Origin: an uncultured bacterium
GTDB lineage: Bacteria > Actinomycetota > Actinomycetes > S36-B12 > CAIYMF01
Direction of reading: 5' to 3'
Assembly (NCBI GenBank): GCA_903826575.1
Contig: CAIKEU010000106.1
Coordinates: 1-64,000 of the forward strand
Length of the DNA: 64,000 nucleotides
Part shown: one piece after another, positions 39,158 to 47,905 of the stretch
Numbering within the stretch: the first letter of the stretch is position 1
Layout of the letters: every line of letters begins with the position of its first letter
The notes under the pieces: generated by a model
Told to the model about the DNA's origin: nothing
The model's database searches: none
Seen by the model: only the letters and a program-made list of their open reading frames with translations
Made by a program: the position numbers and the translations under genes

Positions 39158-40123
39158 ATGTCCGTCTCTATTGGTGTTGACATTGGCGGTACGAAAATTG
39201 CCGCCGGGCTCGTAGACGATGCCGGGGTAATCGTTGAGCGGGTCCGCAAAGATACGCCGGCTCGTTCCTTCGACGGCGTTGTCGAAGCGATTGCGTTGGC
39301 ATGTGCTGATTTGGTCTCGTACGCGCAGGCCAATGGGCTCGAGCTCGTCGAGGCGGTCGGCATGGGCGCCGCTGGCCTTGTTGATGAAACAGCATCCATC
39401 GTCCGCTTTGCGCCGAATCTGGGCTGGACTGAGGCGCCCCTTGGCCCGAGAGTTTCAGAAGCTAGCGGACTTCCGGCTACCGTCGAAAACGATGCGACAG
39501 CGGCGGCGTGGGGTGAGTTTCGGTTTGGAGCCGGGCGAGGTGCGCAATCACTCGTCGCAGTGACTGTAGGCACCGGAATTGGTGGCGGGATCATCAACGC
39601 AGGTGAACCGCTGCGCGGCGCATTCGGGATGGCCGCGGAGTTTGGTCACATCATTCAGGTACCTGAGGGTCGACCCTGTGGATGTGAACGCAAGGGCTGC
39701 TGGGAGCAGTACGGCAGCGGAAGTGCTTTGCTGCGCGAAGCCAGGGATTTGGCTCACGAGCGTCGCTCCGAGGCGGAAATCTTGATGTCCCTCGGCGATG
39801 GCACCCCGGAGGGAGTCACCGGGGTGCACGTCTCGCAGGCCGCTGCCGCCGGAGACCCGGTTGCCTTGGAGGCCTTTCGTCGCGTCGGCCACGCGCTTGG
39901 TCGTGGAATGGCTGATTTGACCGCGATTATGGATCCGGACCTTTACGTGCTCGGTGGTGGTGTTTCTGAAGCGGGCAGGATCTTGCTCAACCCCGTCATC
40001 GACTCTTATCAGGCGGCCGTTGTCGCGCGCGCCTACCGTCCGTCGGCAACCATCTTGCTTGCGGAACTGTCTAATGATGCCGGCCTCATCGGTGCGGCGG
40101 ACCTCGCCCGGCGCCTGGTGTAG
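39158..40123 (+). CDS. ROK-family glucokinase
   Basis: 'MSVSIGVDIGGTKIAAGLVDD', 'VTVGTGIGGGIINAGEPLRG', 'EFGHIIQVPEGRPCGCERKGCWEQYGSG'. Confidence 0.94.
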   Translation: MSVSIGVDIGGTKIAAGLVDDAGVIVERVRKDTPARSFDGVVEAIALACADLVSYAQANGLELVEAVGMGAAGLVDETASIVRFAPNLGWTEAPLGPRVSEASGLPATVENDATAAAWGEFRFGAGRGAQSLVAVTVGTGIGGGIINAGEPLRGAFGMAAEFGHIIQVPEGRPCGCERKGCWEQYGSGSALLREARDLAHERRSEAEILMSLGDGTPEGVTGVHVSQAAAAGDPVALEAFRRVGHALGRGMADLTAIMDPDLYVLGGGVSEAGRILLNPVIDSYQAAVVARAYRPSATILLAELSNDAGLIGAADLARRLV

Positions 40124-40185
40124 TCGCACTCGTCGACATCCCGGCACTGCGCTGGCGGGGTGGTCGGCGTGACCGGCACTGTTTC

Positions 40186-40959
40186 CTAAACGACGGCTCC
40201 GTCGTCCCAACTGTCAGGCTTACGATCGCGCATCCTCGCGACCAGGGTTACGAAGCCGCCAAGGAAGGCCGCGATCGCTAACAGAACGATCCACGGTTCG
40301 AGAGTAAAGCCGAGCATGGTTGCAATCAGGATCAGGCCAGGACCACCGAGCAGGGCTCCCCACGCGAGGCGAGTGATGGGATCGGTCTCGGGTAGCGGCG
40401 GCGGGGCGGGCGGTTCGAAATGCCCGTCGTCTTCGACCAACTCGTAATCGCGGGGGCCACTGGACTGACGCAGGAGGCGTTCGGTGGGATCTGGGTCTGC
40501 TGGCGCGGGTTGTTGGTCGGAGTCTTCGCGAACCGACCAGCGGGGTATTGGGTCGTCAGTGGTATTGCTGAAGCCAGAAACGATGTCCTGAAAGAGTGCG
40601 TCGACATCAGCGTCAGGCAGTTCGCGTTGACGGTCGATCGACTTCATGTCTGACGCGTCTGCCCGCATCGCGGCGTCTGCATGGAAATCAGAGCGCAGGG
40701 ATGGCAAGGCACGGGCCACGACGACATGGGCACGCGCGAGTTGCGCAAAATCTACGTGGATTCGCTCGGTTGGTCGATCTGGGGGAATCGTGTCTCGTGC
40801 CAGGCCGGGATCACCGGCTACGGGTGCGGCGATGGCGGTGATTTCCGCGTCACGTAAAAGCTCGAGCACATGGTCTGCGACGGGGGGGTCGACGTCCACT
40901 AGCGCGGCATAGCGAGCGACCTCAGGCAAGCCATTGTCGCGGCCGTTCGGTGCACTCAT
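40186..40959 (-). CDS. Hypothetical protein with two C-terminal TM helices
   Basis: 257 aa; acidic N-terminal part and 'WGALLGGPGLILIATMLGFTLEPWIVLLAIAAFLGGFVTLVARM'. Confidence 0.78.
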   Translation of the reverse strand: MSAPNGRDNGLPEVARYAALVDVDPPVADHVLELLRDAEITAIAAPVAGDPGLARDTIPPDRPTERIHVDFAQLARAHVVVARALPSLRSDFHADAAMRADASDMKSIDRQRELPDADVDALFQDIVSGFSNTTDDPIPRWSVREDSDQQPAPADPDPTERLLRQSSGPRDYELVEDDGHFEPPAPPPLPETDPITRLAWGALLGGPGLILIATMLGFTLEPWIVLLAIAAFLGGFVTLVARMRDRKPDSWDDGAVV

Positions 40960-40969
40960 GGTCTAAGTG

Positions 40970-41770
40970 TCACCCAGATGTGGTCGAACGTGCGACTCGG
41001 TTGATGAAGTCCACACTTGTGCTGAAAACTAGCGGAGCGTCATTGTCCAGTGTCGCTACGTGATAACTGTTTTCAAGCCAGATCTCGGTTCGATCTGCGC
41101 TCGAGATGTGGTTGAGAATCCACTCCGAGTTACTTGGCTCGACAACATGATCAACCCGACTGTGCAGGACCAAGGCGGGCGATGTCACGCGGGCGATGTC
41201 TGTCTTGATAGTCGCCCATGCTTGCTGCAGTGAGTAAACCGCGTGGAGGGGGAGTTTTGAGTAGCCGCCTTCGTCGACCCCCACCTTCTTCGTGTCGTTG
41301 ATGATCCCTGGAAAGGCTTTAACGATGTGCCGGACGACCGGCAGCAGGTGCCGGTCCCAGCGCTCGGTGTGAACAGCAGGGTTGACCAAGATCAGCCCAG
41401 CGACATCGCCTGGCCGCTGCTCAGCTAGGCGCAGGGTCAGTGAGCCACCCATAGATAGACCGGCGACGAACACCTGCTCGCAGCGATTCACCAGGTCTGT
41501 CAGCGCGAGATCGACCTCGCTGTACCAATCTTCCCAGCGGGTCACTGCCATGTCTTCCCATCGGGTTCCGTGCCCTGGCAGGCGTGGCAGCTCAACGCTG
41601 AACCCAGCGGCCGCCAAATGCTCAGCCCACGGCCGCATCGACACCGGCGATCCGGTGAATCCATGGATGACCAGTACGCCGATGGGGCCGCCTTGGTGTG
41701 AGTAAGCTTGCGCGCCGGGCATTACAGGCATCGGTTCTCCAGTTTGCTCAGGCGCAAGTGCTGCGCTCAC
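40970..41770 (-). CDS. Alpha/beta hydrolase (Est30-like carboxylesterase)
   Basis: 266 aa; 'GVLVIHGFTGSP', 'GLSMGGSLTLRLAE', 'HSRVDHVVEPSNS'. Confidence 0.91.
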   Translation of the reverse strand: MSAALAPEQTGEPMPVMPGAQAYSHQGGPIGVLVIHGFTGSPVSMRPWAEHLAAAGFSVELPRLPGHGTRWEDMAVTRWEDWYSEVDLALTDLVNRCEQVFVAGLSMGGSLTLRLAEQRPGDVAGLILVNPAVHTERWDRHLLPVVRHIVKAFPGIINDTKKVGVDEGGYSKLPLHAVYSLQQAWATIKTDIARVTSPALVLHSRVDHVVEPSNSEWILNHISSADRTEIWLENSYHVATLDNDAPLVFSTSVDFINRVARSTTSG

Positions 41771-41999
41771 GCTGACAGATGGTTCGTGATTGAGTTCGTG
41801 AATCCCAGCCGTGTGGGATGTAGGGGCCGACCGGATCCTGCAGAACTGACGTTACCTCTAACACCGGGGTGCGTGTGGGGGATACTGTCAGCATTGGTCG
41901 GACGCGCGTGGTTCGCGCTGACGCACCGAAAAGATGTGACTGTGACGTGGCTGCGGCCACGTGGTCGTAATACGAGTTGTTCGCTCAGGAGGTGACGGC

Positions 42000-42740
42000 A
42001 TGTTCTATTGGTTGTGCAAGTACGTGCTGATCGGCCCGTGGCTTCGGCTCCTCTTCCGTCCACAGGTCACTGGTCTCGAGCATCTACCGGTGGACGGCCC
42101 AGCGATTTTGGCCAGCAACCACCTGTCATTTTCCGACTCGATCTTTCTTCCTCTCGTTGTCAAGCGACACATCACCTTTTTGGCCAAGAGCGACTACTTC
42201 AACACCCCGGGGATCAAAGGGTGGGCGACGAAGTTATTCATGTCGGCCGCAGGGCAAGTGCCCGTGGATCGCTCGGGGGGGCGAGCGTCAGAGGCGGCGA
42301 TCACTACCGGTGTTCGCATCTTGAATCAGGGGGAACTCCTCGGTATCTACCCGGAGGGCACGCGATCACCAGATGGTCGGCTCTATCGAGGCAAGACCGG
42401 CGTTGCTCGGATGGCACTCGAGGCAAAGGTCCCGGTAATCCCTGTGGCCATGATCGACACCGACAAAATCCAACCGCCAGGCCGGATTTGGCCGAAAATC
42501 ATGCGGGTGCGCATCGCAATCGGCGAACCGTTGGATTTCTCGCGGTATGAGGGGATGGAGGGTGACCGCTTCGTCCTGCGTTCCATGACGGACGAAATCA
42601 TGTACGAACTAATGCAGTTGTCGGGCCAGGAGTACGTCGACATGTATGCGACGAAGGCCAAGTCGATCCTCGCCGAGGCTGCCGTTGCGCCCGCGCCAAC
42701 GGCGCCCGTAGAGCAGGCGGCGAGCGCACCAGCGGCCTGA
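42000..42740 (+). CDS. 1-acyl-sn-glycerol-3-phosphate acyltransferase (PlsC-like)
   Basis: 'ILASNHLSFSDSIFLPL' (NHxxxxD), 'GIYPEGTRSPDGRLYRGKTG'. ATG 42000 follows aggaggtgacggc. Confidence 0.93.
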   Translation: MFYWLCKYVLIGPWLRLLFRPQVTGLEHLPVDGPAILASNHLSFSDSIFLPLVVKRHITFLAKSDYFNTPGIKGWATKLFMSAAGQVPVDRSGGRASEAAITTGVRILNQGELLGIYPEGTRSPDGRLYRGKTGVARMALEAKVPVIPVAMIDTDKIQPPGRIWPKIMRVRIAIGEPLDFSRYEGMEGDRFVLRSMTDEIMYELMQLSGQEYVDMYATKAKSILAEAAVAPAPTAPVEQAASAPAA

Positions 42741-42789
42741 TTCGGTGCCGATGGCATGACGTACGCGGCCGGCGCGCAATGACGCTGAG

Positions 42790-44274
42790 TTAGAGAACCG
42801 CCCAACCCTTGGCTCGTTCAACTGCTGCGCGCCACCGCTGATGCGCTCGTTCGTCTCGTTGGCCCGGTTCAAAGCGGGCAGCGCCTTGAACGAGTTCTGC
42901 GATCGACGCGCGGTCGGGCCAAAATCCTGTGCCGAGACCGGCTAGAAATGCCGCGCCGAGACCTGTGGTCTCAAGGGCTCTGGCACGAATGACGGGAACG
43001 CCGAGGGTAGTTGCCTGCGTTTGGCACAGGAAATCGTTCGCCGCAGCACCTCCGTCCACTTTCAAAGCGGGTAGTGTCACGTCTCCCTCCTTGATCATCA
43101 AGGCGACGACGTCTGCGACCTCATAGGTGATCGCTTCAAGGGTTGCCCGAACAATGTGGGCGCGTGTGGTGCCGCGGGTAAGCCCGAGGATGGTGCCGCG
43201 TGCGTGCGGATCCCAATCTGGGGCGCCCAAGCCGGTCAATGCGGGCACGAAAACCACCCCGCCGCTGTCAGTGACACTCCGCGCCAGCGATTCTGTGTCG
43301 GCTGCTGACTCGATGATTCCGAGGCCGTCACGCAGCCATTGAATCGCGGCTCCGGTCACAAAAACTGCGCCCTCGAGGGCATACGTCAACGTGCCATCTG
43401 GCTCTTGCCACGCGACGGTGGTGAGGAGTCCAGTTGATGATTCGACGGCCTGGCTTCCAGTATTAACGAGGACAAATGAGCCGGTGCCGTACGTGCATTT
43501 GCTGCTGCCCAGTTCGAAGCATGCCTGACCGAAGAGTGCGGACTGCTGGTCACCGGCAATACCTGCAATGGGGAGGTCAAGGCCGGCGCACGCGTCTGGG
43601 TCTGTCCGAGCCACGACGCCGTAGGACGGAACAACTTTTGGCAAGCAGTCGACGGGAACCTTGAACAGGTCGCACAGTTCTTGACTCCACGAACCTCGAT
43701 GGATGTCATAAAGCAGGGTTCGTGAGGCATTCGATGCATCGGTCACATGTGCCGCACCGCTAGACATGCGGGCGATCAAATATGAGTCGACGGTTCCCAC
43801 AGCTGTCTTACCGGAGATGACGTCGGCCCAGATGGTCGATTCGTTGAGCCAGAGCCAACTCAACTTCGTTGCGCTGAAATATGGGTCGAGCCTAAGCCCC
43901 GTCAGCTCGGCAACTCTCGGCTCATGGCCGTCGGCGCGTAGCTGATCGCAGATACCTGCTGTTCGTCGGTCCTGCCACACGATCGCGCGTCGCGGTGAGG
44001 CGAGAGAGTGTCGATCCCACAGAACGATCGTTTCACGTTGATTTGTGATTCCGACGGCAGTGGGTGGGTCACAGTCAGCGGGCAAAGTGTCTAGCGCGGT
44101 TTTCATTGCGACGAGGGTGGCAGCCCAAATCTCCTCAGGTTCATGCTCGACCCAGCCCTCCTGCGGAAAATGCTGGGGAAACTCCGAGTACCCACGACTC
44201 ACGATTTCGCCGTATTGGTTGACCACAAGAGCGGTGACGCCGGTGGTACCGGCATCCACGGACAGAATCGTCAC
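42790..44274 (-). CDS. glpK: Glycerol kinase (FGGY family)
   Basis: 494 aa; 'SVDAGTTGVTALVVNQYGEIV', 'GITNQRETIVLWDR', 'GIAGDQQSALFGQACFELGSSKCTYGTGSFVLVNTG'. Confidence 0.93.
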   Translation of the reverse strand: MTILSVDAGTTGVTALVVNQYGEIVSRGYSEFPQHFPQEGWVEHEPEEIWAATLVAMKTALDTLPADCDPPTAVGITNQRETIVLWDRHSLASPRRAIVWQDRRTAGICDQLRADGHEPRVAELTGLRLDPYFSATKLSWLWLNESTIWADVISGKTAVGTVDSYLIARMSSGAAHVTDASNASRTLLYDIHRGSWSQELCDLFKVPVDCLPKVVPSYGVVARTDPDACAGLDLPIAGIAGDQQSALFGQACFELGSSKCTYGTGSFVLVNTGSQAVESSTGLLTTVAWQEPDGTLTYALEGAVFVTGAAIQWLRDGLGIIESAADTESLARSVTDSGGVVFVPALTGLGAPDWDPHARGTILGLTRGTTRAHIVRATLEAITYEVADVVALMIKEGDVTLPALKVDGGAAANDFLCQTQATTLGVPVIRARALETTGLGAAFLAGLGTGFWPDRASIAELVQGAARFEPGQRDERAHQRWRAAVERAKGWAVL

Positions 44275-45128
44275 GGTGCTCCGCCGGTGAGGTTGCGCAG
44301 ATGGTCAAGGACGATCGGGTCGATCTGGCCCGGGACCATTCGCTCTTCCAGATTTTCGATATCAGCCCAGATGATGAGTGCTTTCTCCACGTCATCACCT
44401 GTCCTCCCAAGGATCGAGAGTCGATCTCGGACCTCTTGCTCGGTGGCCCCCGTCAGAGGTAGGCATGCGTCGAGATCGACCGCGCCAAACAGCATGTCTC
44501 GGATCGCCATCAGCCGTTGCAATTCGGGAATCGGATCAGGGTGATCGTCAACTCGCAGGTCCACCACGACATCGCTGGTGCCGCCGTAACCGCCGTTTGG
44601 CGTGACGACGTACACGGCTGCACTTTGACGTCCGCGTGCGTCACCGCCGGCCAGATCCCCTGCACGTAGTGCATCGACGAGTCGGTGATGCATTTCGCGT
44701 CGCGGATCCGAAGCTTCCCAGGCGGCGACGACTGCGTCGACAACCTCCGGGCCGGCGAGGATGTTTCCCTGCACCGCGAATGCTGATCCTCCCGACGTTG
44801 TTCCCGCAGTGCCTCCGGCCCAGGGAACACAGTCCGATCCGGTGAACGTACTTGCGCCACCGTGGGCGTCGACAATGCCGAGTTGACGGTCGTCACGGCC
44901 TGGATCATCGCCGGTTAGCTTGGCCACCGTGGACGCTGCGTCGAGGCCTTCGCGCAGCAAAGCAAGTCCGTTGGGACGGTAGGCCAGGTTAGCCAAGGCT
45001 TGGGTGGCGATCGCTCCAGCGGCTACCTCAGCTGCCGGAACGGCTGCGCCGACGGCAAGGAATTTCGAAGCTACTGCAATGCCGAGATGTGAGCCATCTT
45101 CGGACCTGGCGACAATGGAAAAGGTCAT
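44271..45128 (-). CDS. DUF1028 domain-containing protein (Ntn-hydrolase-like)
   Basis: 285 aa; 'MTFSIVARSEDGSHLGIAVASKFLAVGAAVPAAEVAAGAIATQALAN'. 4-bp overlap with glpK. Confidence 0.88.
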   Translation of the reverse strand: MTFSIVARSEDGSHLGIAVASKFLAVGAAVPAAEVAAGAIATQALANLAYRPNGLALLREGLDAASTVAKLTGDDPGRDDRQLGIVDAHGGASTFTGSDCVPWAGGTAGTTSGGSAFAVQGNILAGPEVVDAVVAAWEASDPRREMHHRLVDALRAGDLAGGDARGRQSAAVYVVTPNGGYGGTSDVVVDLRVDDHPDPIPELQRLMAIRDMLFGAVDLDACLPLTGATEQEVRDRLSILGRTGDDVEKALIIWADIENLEERMVPGQIDPIVLDHLRNLTGGAP

Positions 45129-45373
45129 AGTCGCTGACGTTAGTACCCAGCATCGTCTTTACGCAGCAGGTTGATGTCGTCGACGTTCTCAGCAGGCCTA
45201 GACGGCGCTCCGGCCGAGGCTTTGTAAGGCACGGCTCAACACGGCATTACGCAGATCGTCCCCGACGAACGTGGCCGAATAGGGGGTCACGCAATCGTGG
45301 GGGGATCTGTACGGTTTGATAGTGGTAAATGACAACGGGGTCATGCCACTGTTAGCCCTCGCATTGGAGTGTC

Positions 45374-46399
45374 ATGCGCGTAGGAGTCTTGACTGGCGGC
45401 GGCGATTGCCCCGGTCTGAACGCAGTTATTCGTGCCGTCGTCCGCAAGGGCGTTAGCGAATATGGCTACGAATTCGTCGGTTTTCGTGACGGGTGGAAGG
45501 GGCCGCTCGAGGGCCTCACGTCGACGCTCGGCATCGCGGAAGTTCGCGGGATTTTGCCCCGTGGCGGAACGATCTTAGGGTCAAGCCGAACCAATCCCAT
45601 CAAGGTTGACGGTGGCGTAGACAGGATCAAGTCGAACCTCGCCGACCTGGGCGTGGATGCACTGATCGCCATCGGTGGCGAGGATACGCTCGGCGTTGCG
45701 ACGAAATTGCACGACCTTGATGTGCCTGTCGTTGGAGTGCCCAAGACGATCGATAACGACTTGTCCGCAACGGATTACACGTTCGGTTTCGACACGGCGG
45801 TCAACATCGCGTCTGAGGCGATCGATCGGCTGCACACCACGGCCGAGTCACACCACCGTGCACTTGTGGTCGAGGTCATGGGTCGTCATGCCGGATGGAT
45901 CGCACTTCACGCGGGTATCTCCGGTGGAGCTAACGCCATTCTGATCCCCGAGGTGCCGTTCGATTTGGATGAAGTTATCTCATGGGTGACATCACGGTTC
46001 GAATCTCATTACGCACCCATCATCGTGGTGGCTGAAGGTGCACTGCCCAAGGATGGCGACCTCATCACAAAGGACACCACGCTCGACGCTTTCGGACACG
46101 TGAAGTTGTCCGGCATCGGCGATTGGCTTGCGTCAGCAATTGAAGCTCGCACGGGTAAAGAAGCGCGCACATCGGTTCTCGGCCATATTCAGCGCGGCGG
46201 AACTCCGACCGCTTTTGATCGCGTGCTGGCCACTCGCTTCGGACTGCAAGCGATTGACGCGATCCATGACCGCGACTTCGGCGTTATGGTGGCGTTGCGG
46301 GGAACGGACATCGTTCGGGTTCCGCTTGCAGACGGCACCGGAGTGCTCAAGACGGTGCCGATGTCTCGTTATGAAGAAGTGCGGACGTTCTTCGGCTAG
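45374..46399 (+). CDS. 6-phosphofructokinase, predicted PPi-dependent by motif
   Basis: 341 aa; 'GGGDCPGLNAVIR', 'IGGEDTLGVA', 'GVPKTIDNDLSATDYTFGFDTAV', 'EVMGRHAGWIA'. Confidence 0.94.
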   Translation: MRVGVLTGGGDCPGLNAVIRAVVRKGVSEYGYEFVGFRDGWKGPLEGLTSTLGIAEVRGILPRGGTILGSSRTNPIKVDGGVDRIKSNLADLGVDALIAIGGEDTLGVATKLHDLDVPVVGVPKTIDNDLSATDYTFGFDTAVNIASEAIDRLHTTAESHHRALVVEVMGRHAGWIALHAGISGGANAILIPEVPFDLDEVISWVTSRFESHYAPIIVVAEGALPKDGDLITKDTTLDAFGHVKLSGIGDWLASAIEARTGKEARTSVLGHIQRGGTPTAFDRVLATRFGLQAIDAIHDRDFGVMVALRGTDIVRVPLADGTGVLKTVPMSRYEEVRTFFG

Positions 46400-46488
46400 C
46401 CGATGACCGCGCGATGGCCCGGTGTCACGTGACGCCAATGGACTACGCCCGATTAGTGCGGTGAATGTGCGCGCCCTACGCTTGGAGC

Positions 46489-47835
46489 ATGGTGGACAAC
46501 CTCTCGTGGCCTGACCTTCCGGCTGCCCAGCAGCCGCAATGGCCAGATCAGATTGCCCTCGATGGGGTTCTGTCTCAGTTGCGTACGCTGCCGCCGCTGG
46601 TCTTTGCTGGTGAATGCGATCAGCTTCAAACTCGACTTGCCGGGGCGAGCCGTGGCGAAGCCTTCGTTCTCATGGGCGGTGATTGCGCTGAAACGTTCGA
46701 CGGGGCAACCGCTGAGGCGATCCGCGGGAAGTTGAAGACGGTTCTGCAGATGGCGATCGTCCTGACGTACGGTGCGAGCCTGCCGGTCGTCAAGGTGGGC
46801 CGGATGGCTGGGCAGTACTTCAAGCCGCGGAGTAAGCCGCTTGAGTCTCGCGACGGAGTCGAACTGCCCTCCTACTTTGGGGACGGCGTCAATGCCCTGG
46901 CCTTTGATGAGCAGGGTCGAATTCCCGATCCGAATCGACTCTTGCGCAGCTATCAGACGGCGAGTTCGACGCTGAATTTGGTGCGCGCCTTCACCCAAGG
47001 CGGCTATGCCGATCTTCGCGAAGTTCATTCGTGGAATCAGGACTTCGTCGCCGAAACTCCGGCAGGTAACCGGTACGAGCAGGTGGCTGGCGAAATCGAT
47101 CGTGCGTTGTCGTTCATGGCTGCCTGCGGTGCAGATCCGGACGAATTCAAGCGCGTTGAGTTTTACTCGGGCCACGAGGCCTTAGTGCTTGATTACGAAA
47201 AAGCCATGACGCGCATAGATTCTCGGACGGGTAATCCGTACGACGTGAGCGGTCACTTCATCTGGGTCGGCGAGCGCACCCGTCAACTTGATGGTGCCCA
47301 CATCGATTTTGTCTCGAGGATTCATAATCCAATCGGCGTGAAACTGGGACCGACAACCTCGCCGGAAGCAGCCGTCGAGATGGCTGAACTCCTCAATCCA
47401 GAGCGCATTGACGGCCGCCTTACGTTCATCTCACGAATGGGTGCCGGGGTCGTTCGCGACGCACTGCCGCCGATTGTTGAAAAGGTTCAGGCCAGCGGCC
47501 ATCGAGTTTTGTGGATCTGTGATCCGATGCATGGAAACACGCGTGAGGGTAGTACCGGCCACAAGACTCGCTCGTACGACGATGTAGCGGACGAGGTCCT
47601 TGGCTTTTTCCAAGTGCACAAGGCACTTGGCACGGTCCCCGGTGGCATTCACGTGGAGCTCACCGGTGACGATGTCACCGAGTGCGTCGGCGGAACCCTT
47701 GGCGTTACTGAAGATCAGGTGGGTGATCGTTATGAAACGGCCTGCGATCCGCGGCTTAACCGGTCGCAGTCACTTGAACTTGCATTTGATGTTGCCGATT
47801 ATCTGCTGGACCGCCCGCGGGTGGGACTCATCTAG
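46489..47835 (+). CDS. 3-deoxy-7-phosphoheptulonate synthase, class II
   Basis: 'SWPDLPAAQQPQWPDQIALDGVLSQLRTLPPLVFAGECDQL', 'GDCAETFDGATAEAIRGKLKTVLQMAIVLTYG', 'WICDPMHGNTREGSTGHKTRSYDDV'. Confidence 0.95.
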   Translation: MVDNLSWPDLPAAQQPQWPDQIALDGVLSQLRTLPPLVFAGECDQLQTRLAGASRGEAFVLMGGDCAETFDGATAEAIRGKLKTVLQMAIVLTYGASLPVVKVGRMAGQYFKPRSKPLESRDGVELPSYFGDGVNALAFDEQGRIPDPNRLLRSYQTASSTLNLVRAFTQGGYADLREVHSWNQDFVAETPAGNRYEQVAGEIDRALSFMAACGADPDEFKRVEFYSGHEALVLDYEKAMTRIDSRTGNPYDVSGHFIWVGERTRQLDGAHIDFVSRIHNPIGVKLGPTTSPEAAVEMAELLNPERIDGRLTFISRMGAGVVRDALPPIVEKVQASGHRVLWICDPMHGNTREGSTGHKTRSYDDVADEVLGFFQVHKALGTVPGGIHVELTGDDVTECVGGTLGVTEDQVGDRYETACDPRLNRSQSLELAFDVADYLLDRPRVGLI

Positions 47836-47853
47836 TTCGACACGGGGAGGCCT

Positions 47854-47885
47854 AGGTCTGATTTCCGCTAGTGCAAATCAGACCT
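47854..47885. repeat. Perfect 11-bp inverted repeat between DAHP synthase and ada-alkA (terminator or operator)
   Basis: AGGTCTGATTT (47854-47864) / AAATCAGACCT (47875-47885), 10-nt loop. Confidence 0.8.
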
Positions 47886-47905
47886 GATCGGGCAGACTCG
47901 TCGTT

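Noticed and set aside
39548-40210. 220-aa minus-strand ORF opposite the ROK kinase
   Set aside because: Shadow ORF antisense to a motif-supported sugar kinase.
45129-45373. Intergenic gap upstream of pfk examined for tRNA/ncRNA
   Set aside because: No cloverleaf-like or T-loop motif seen by eye; likely just promoter region. A tRNAscan/Infernal run would be decisive.
46453-47175. 240-aa minus-strand ORF opposite class II DAHP synthase
   Set aside because: Antisense shadow ORF; no domain or RBS support.
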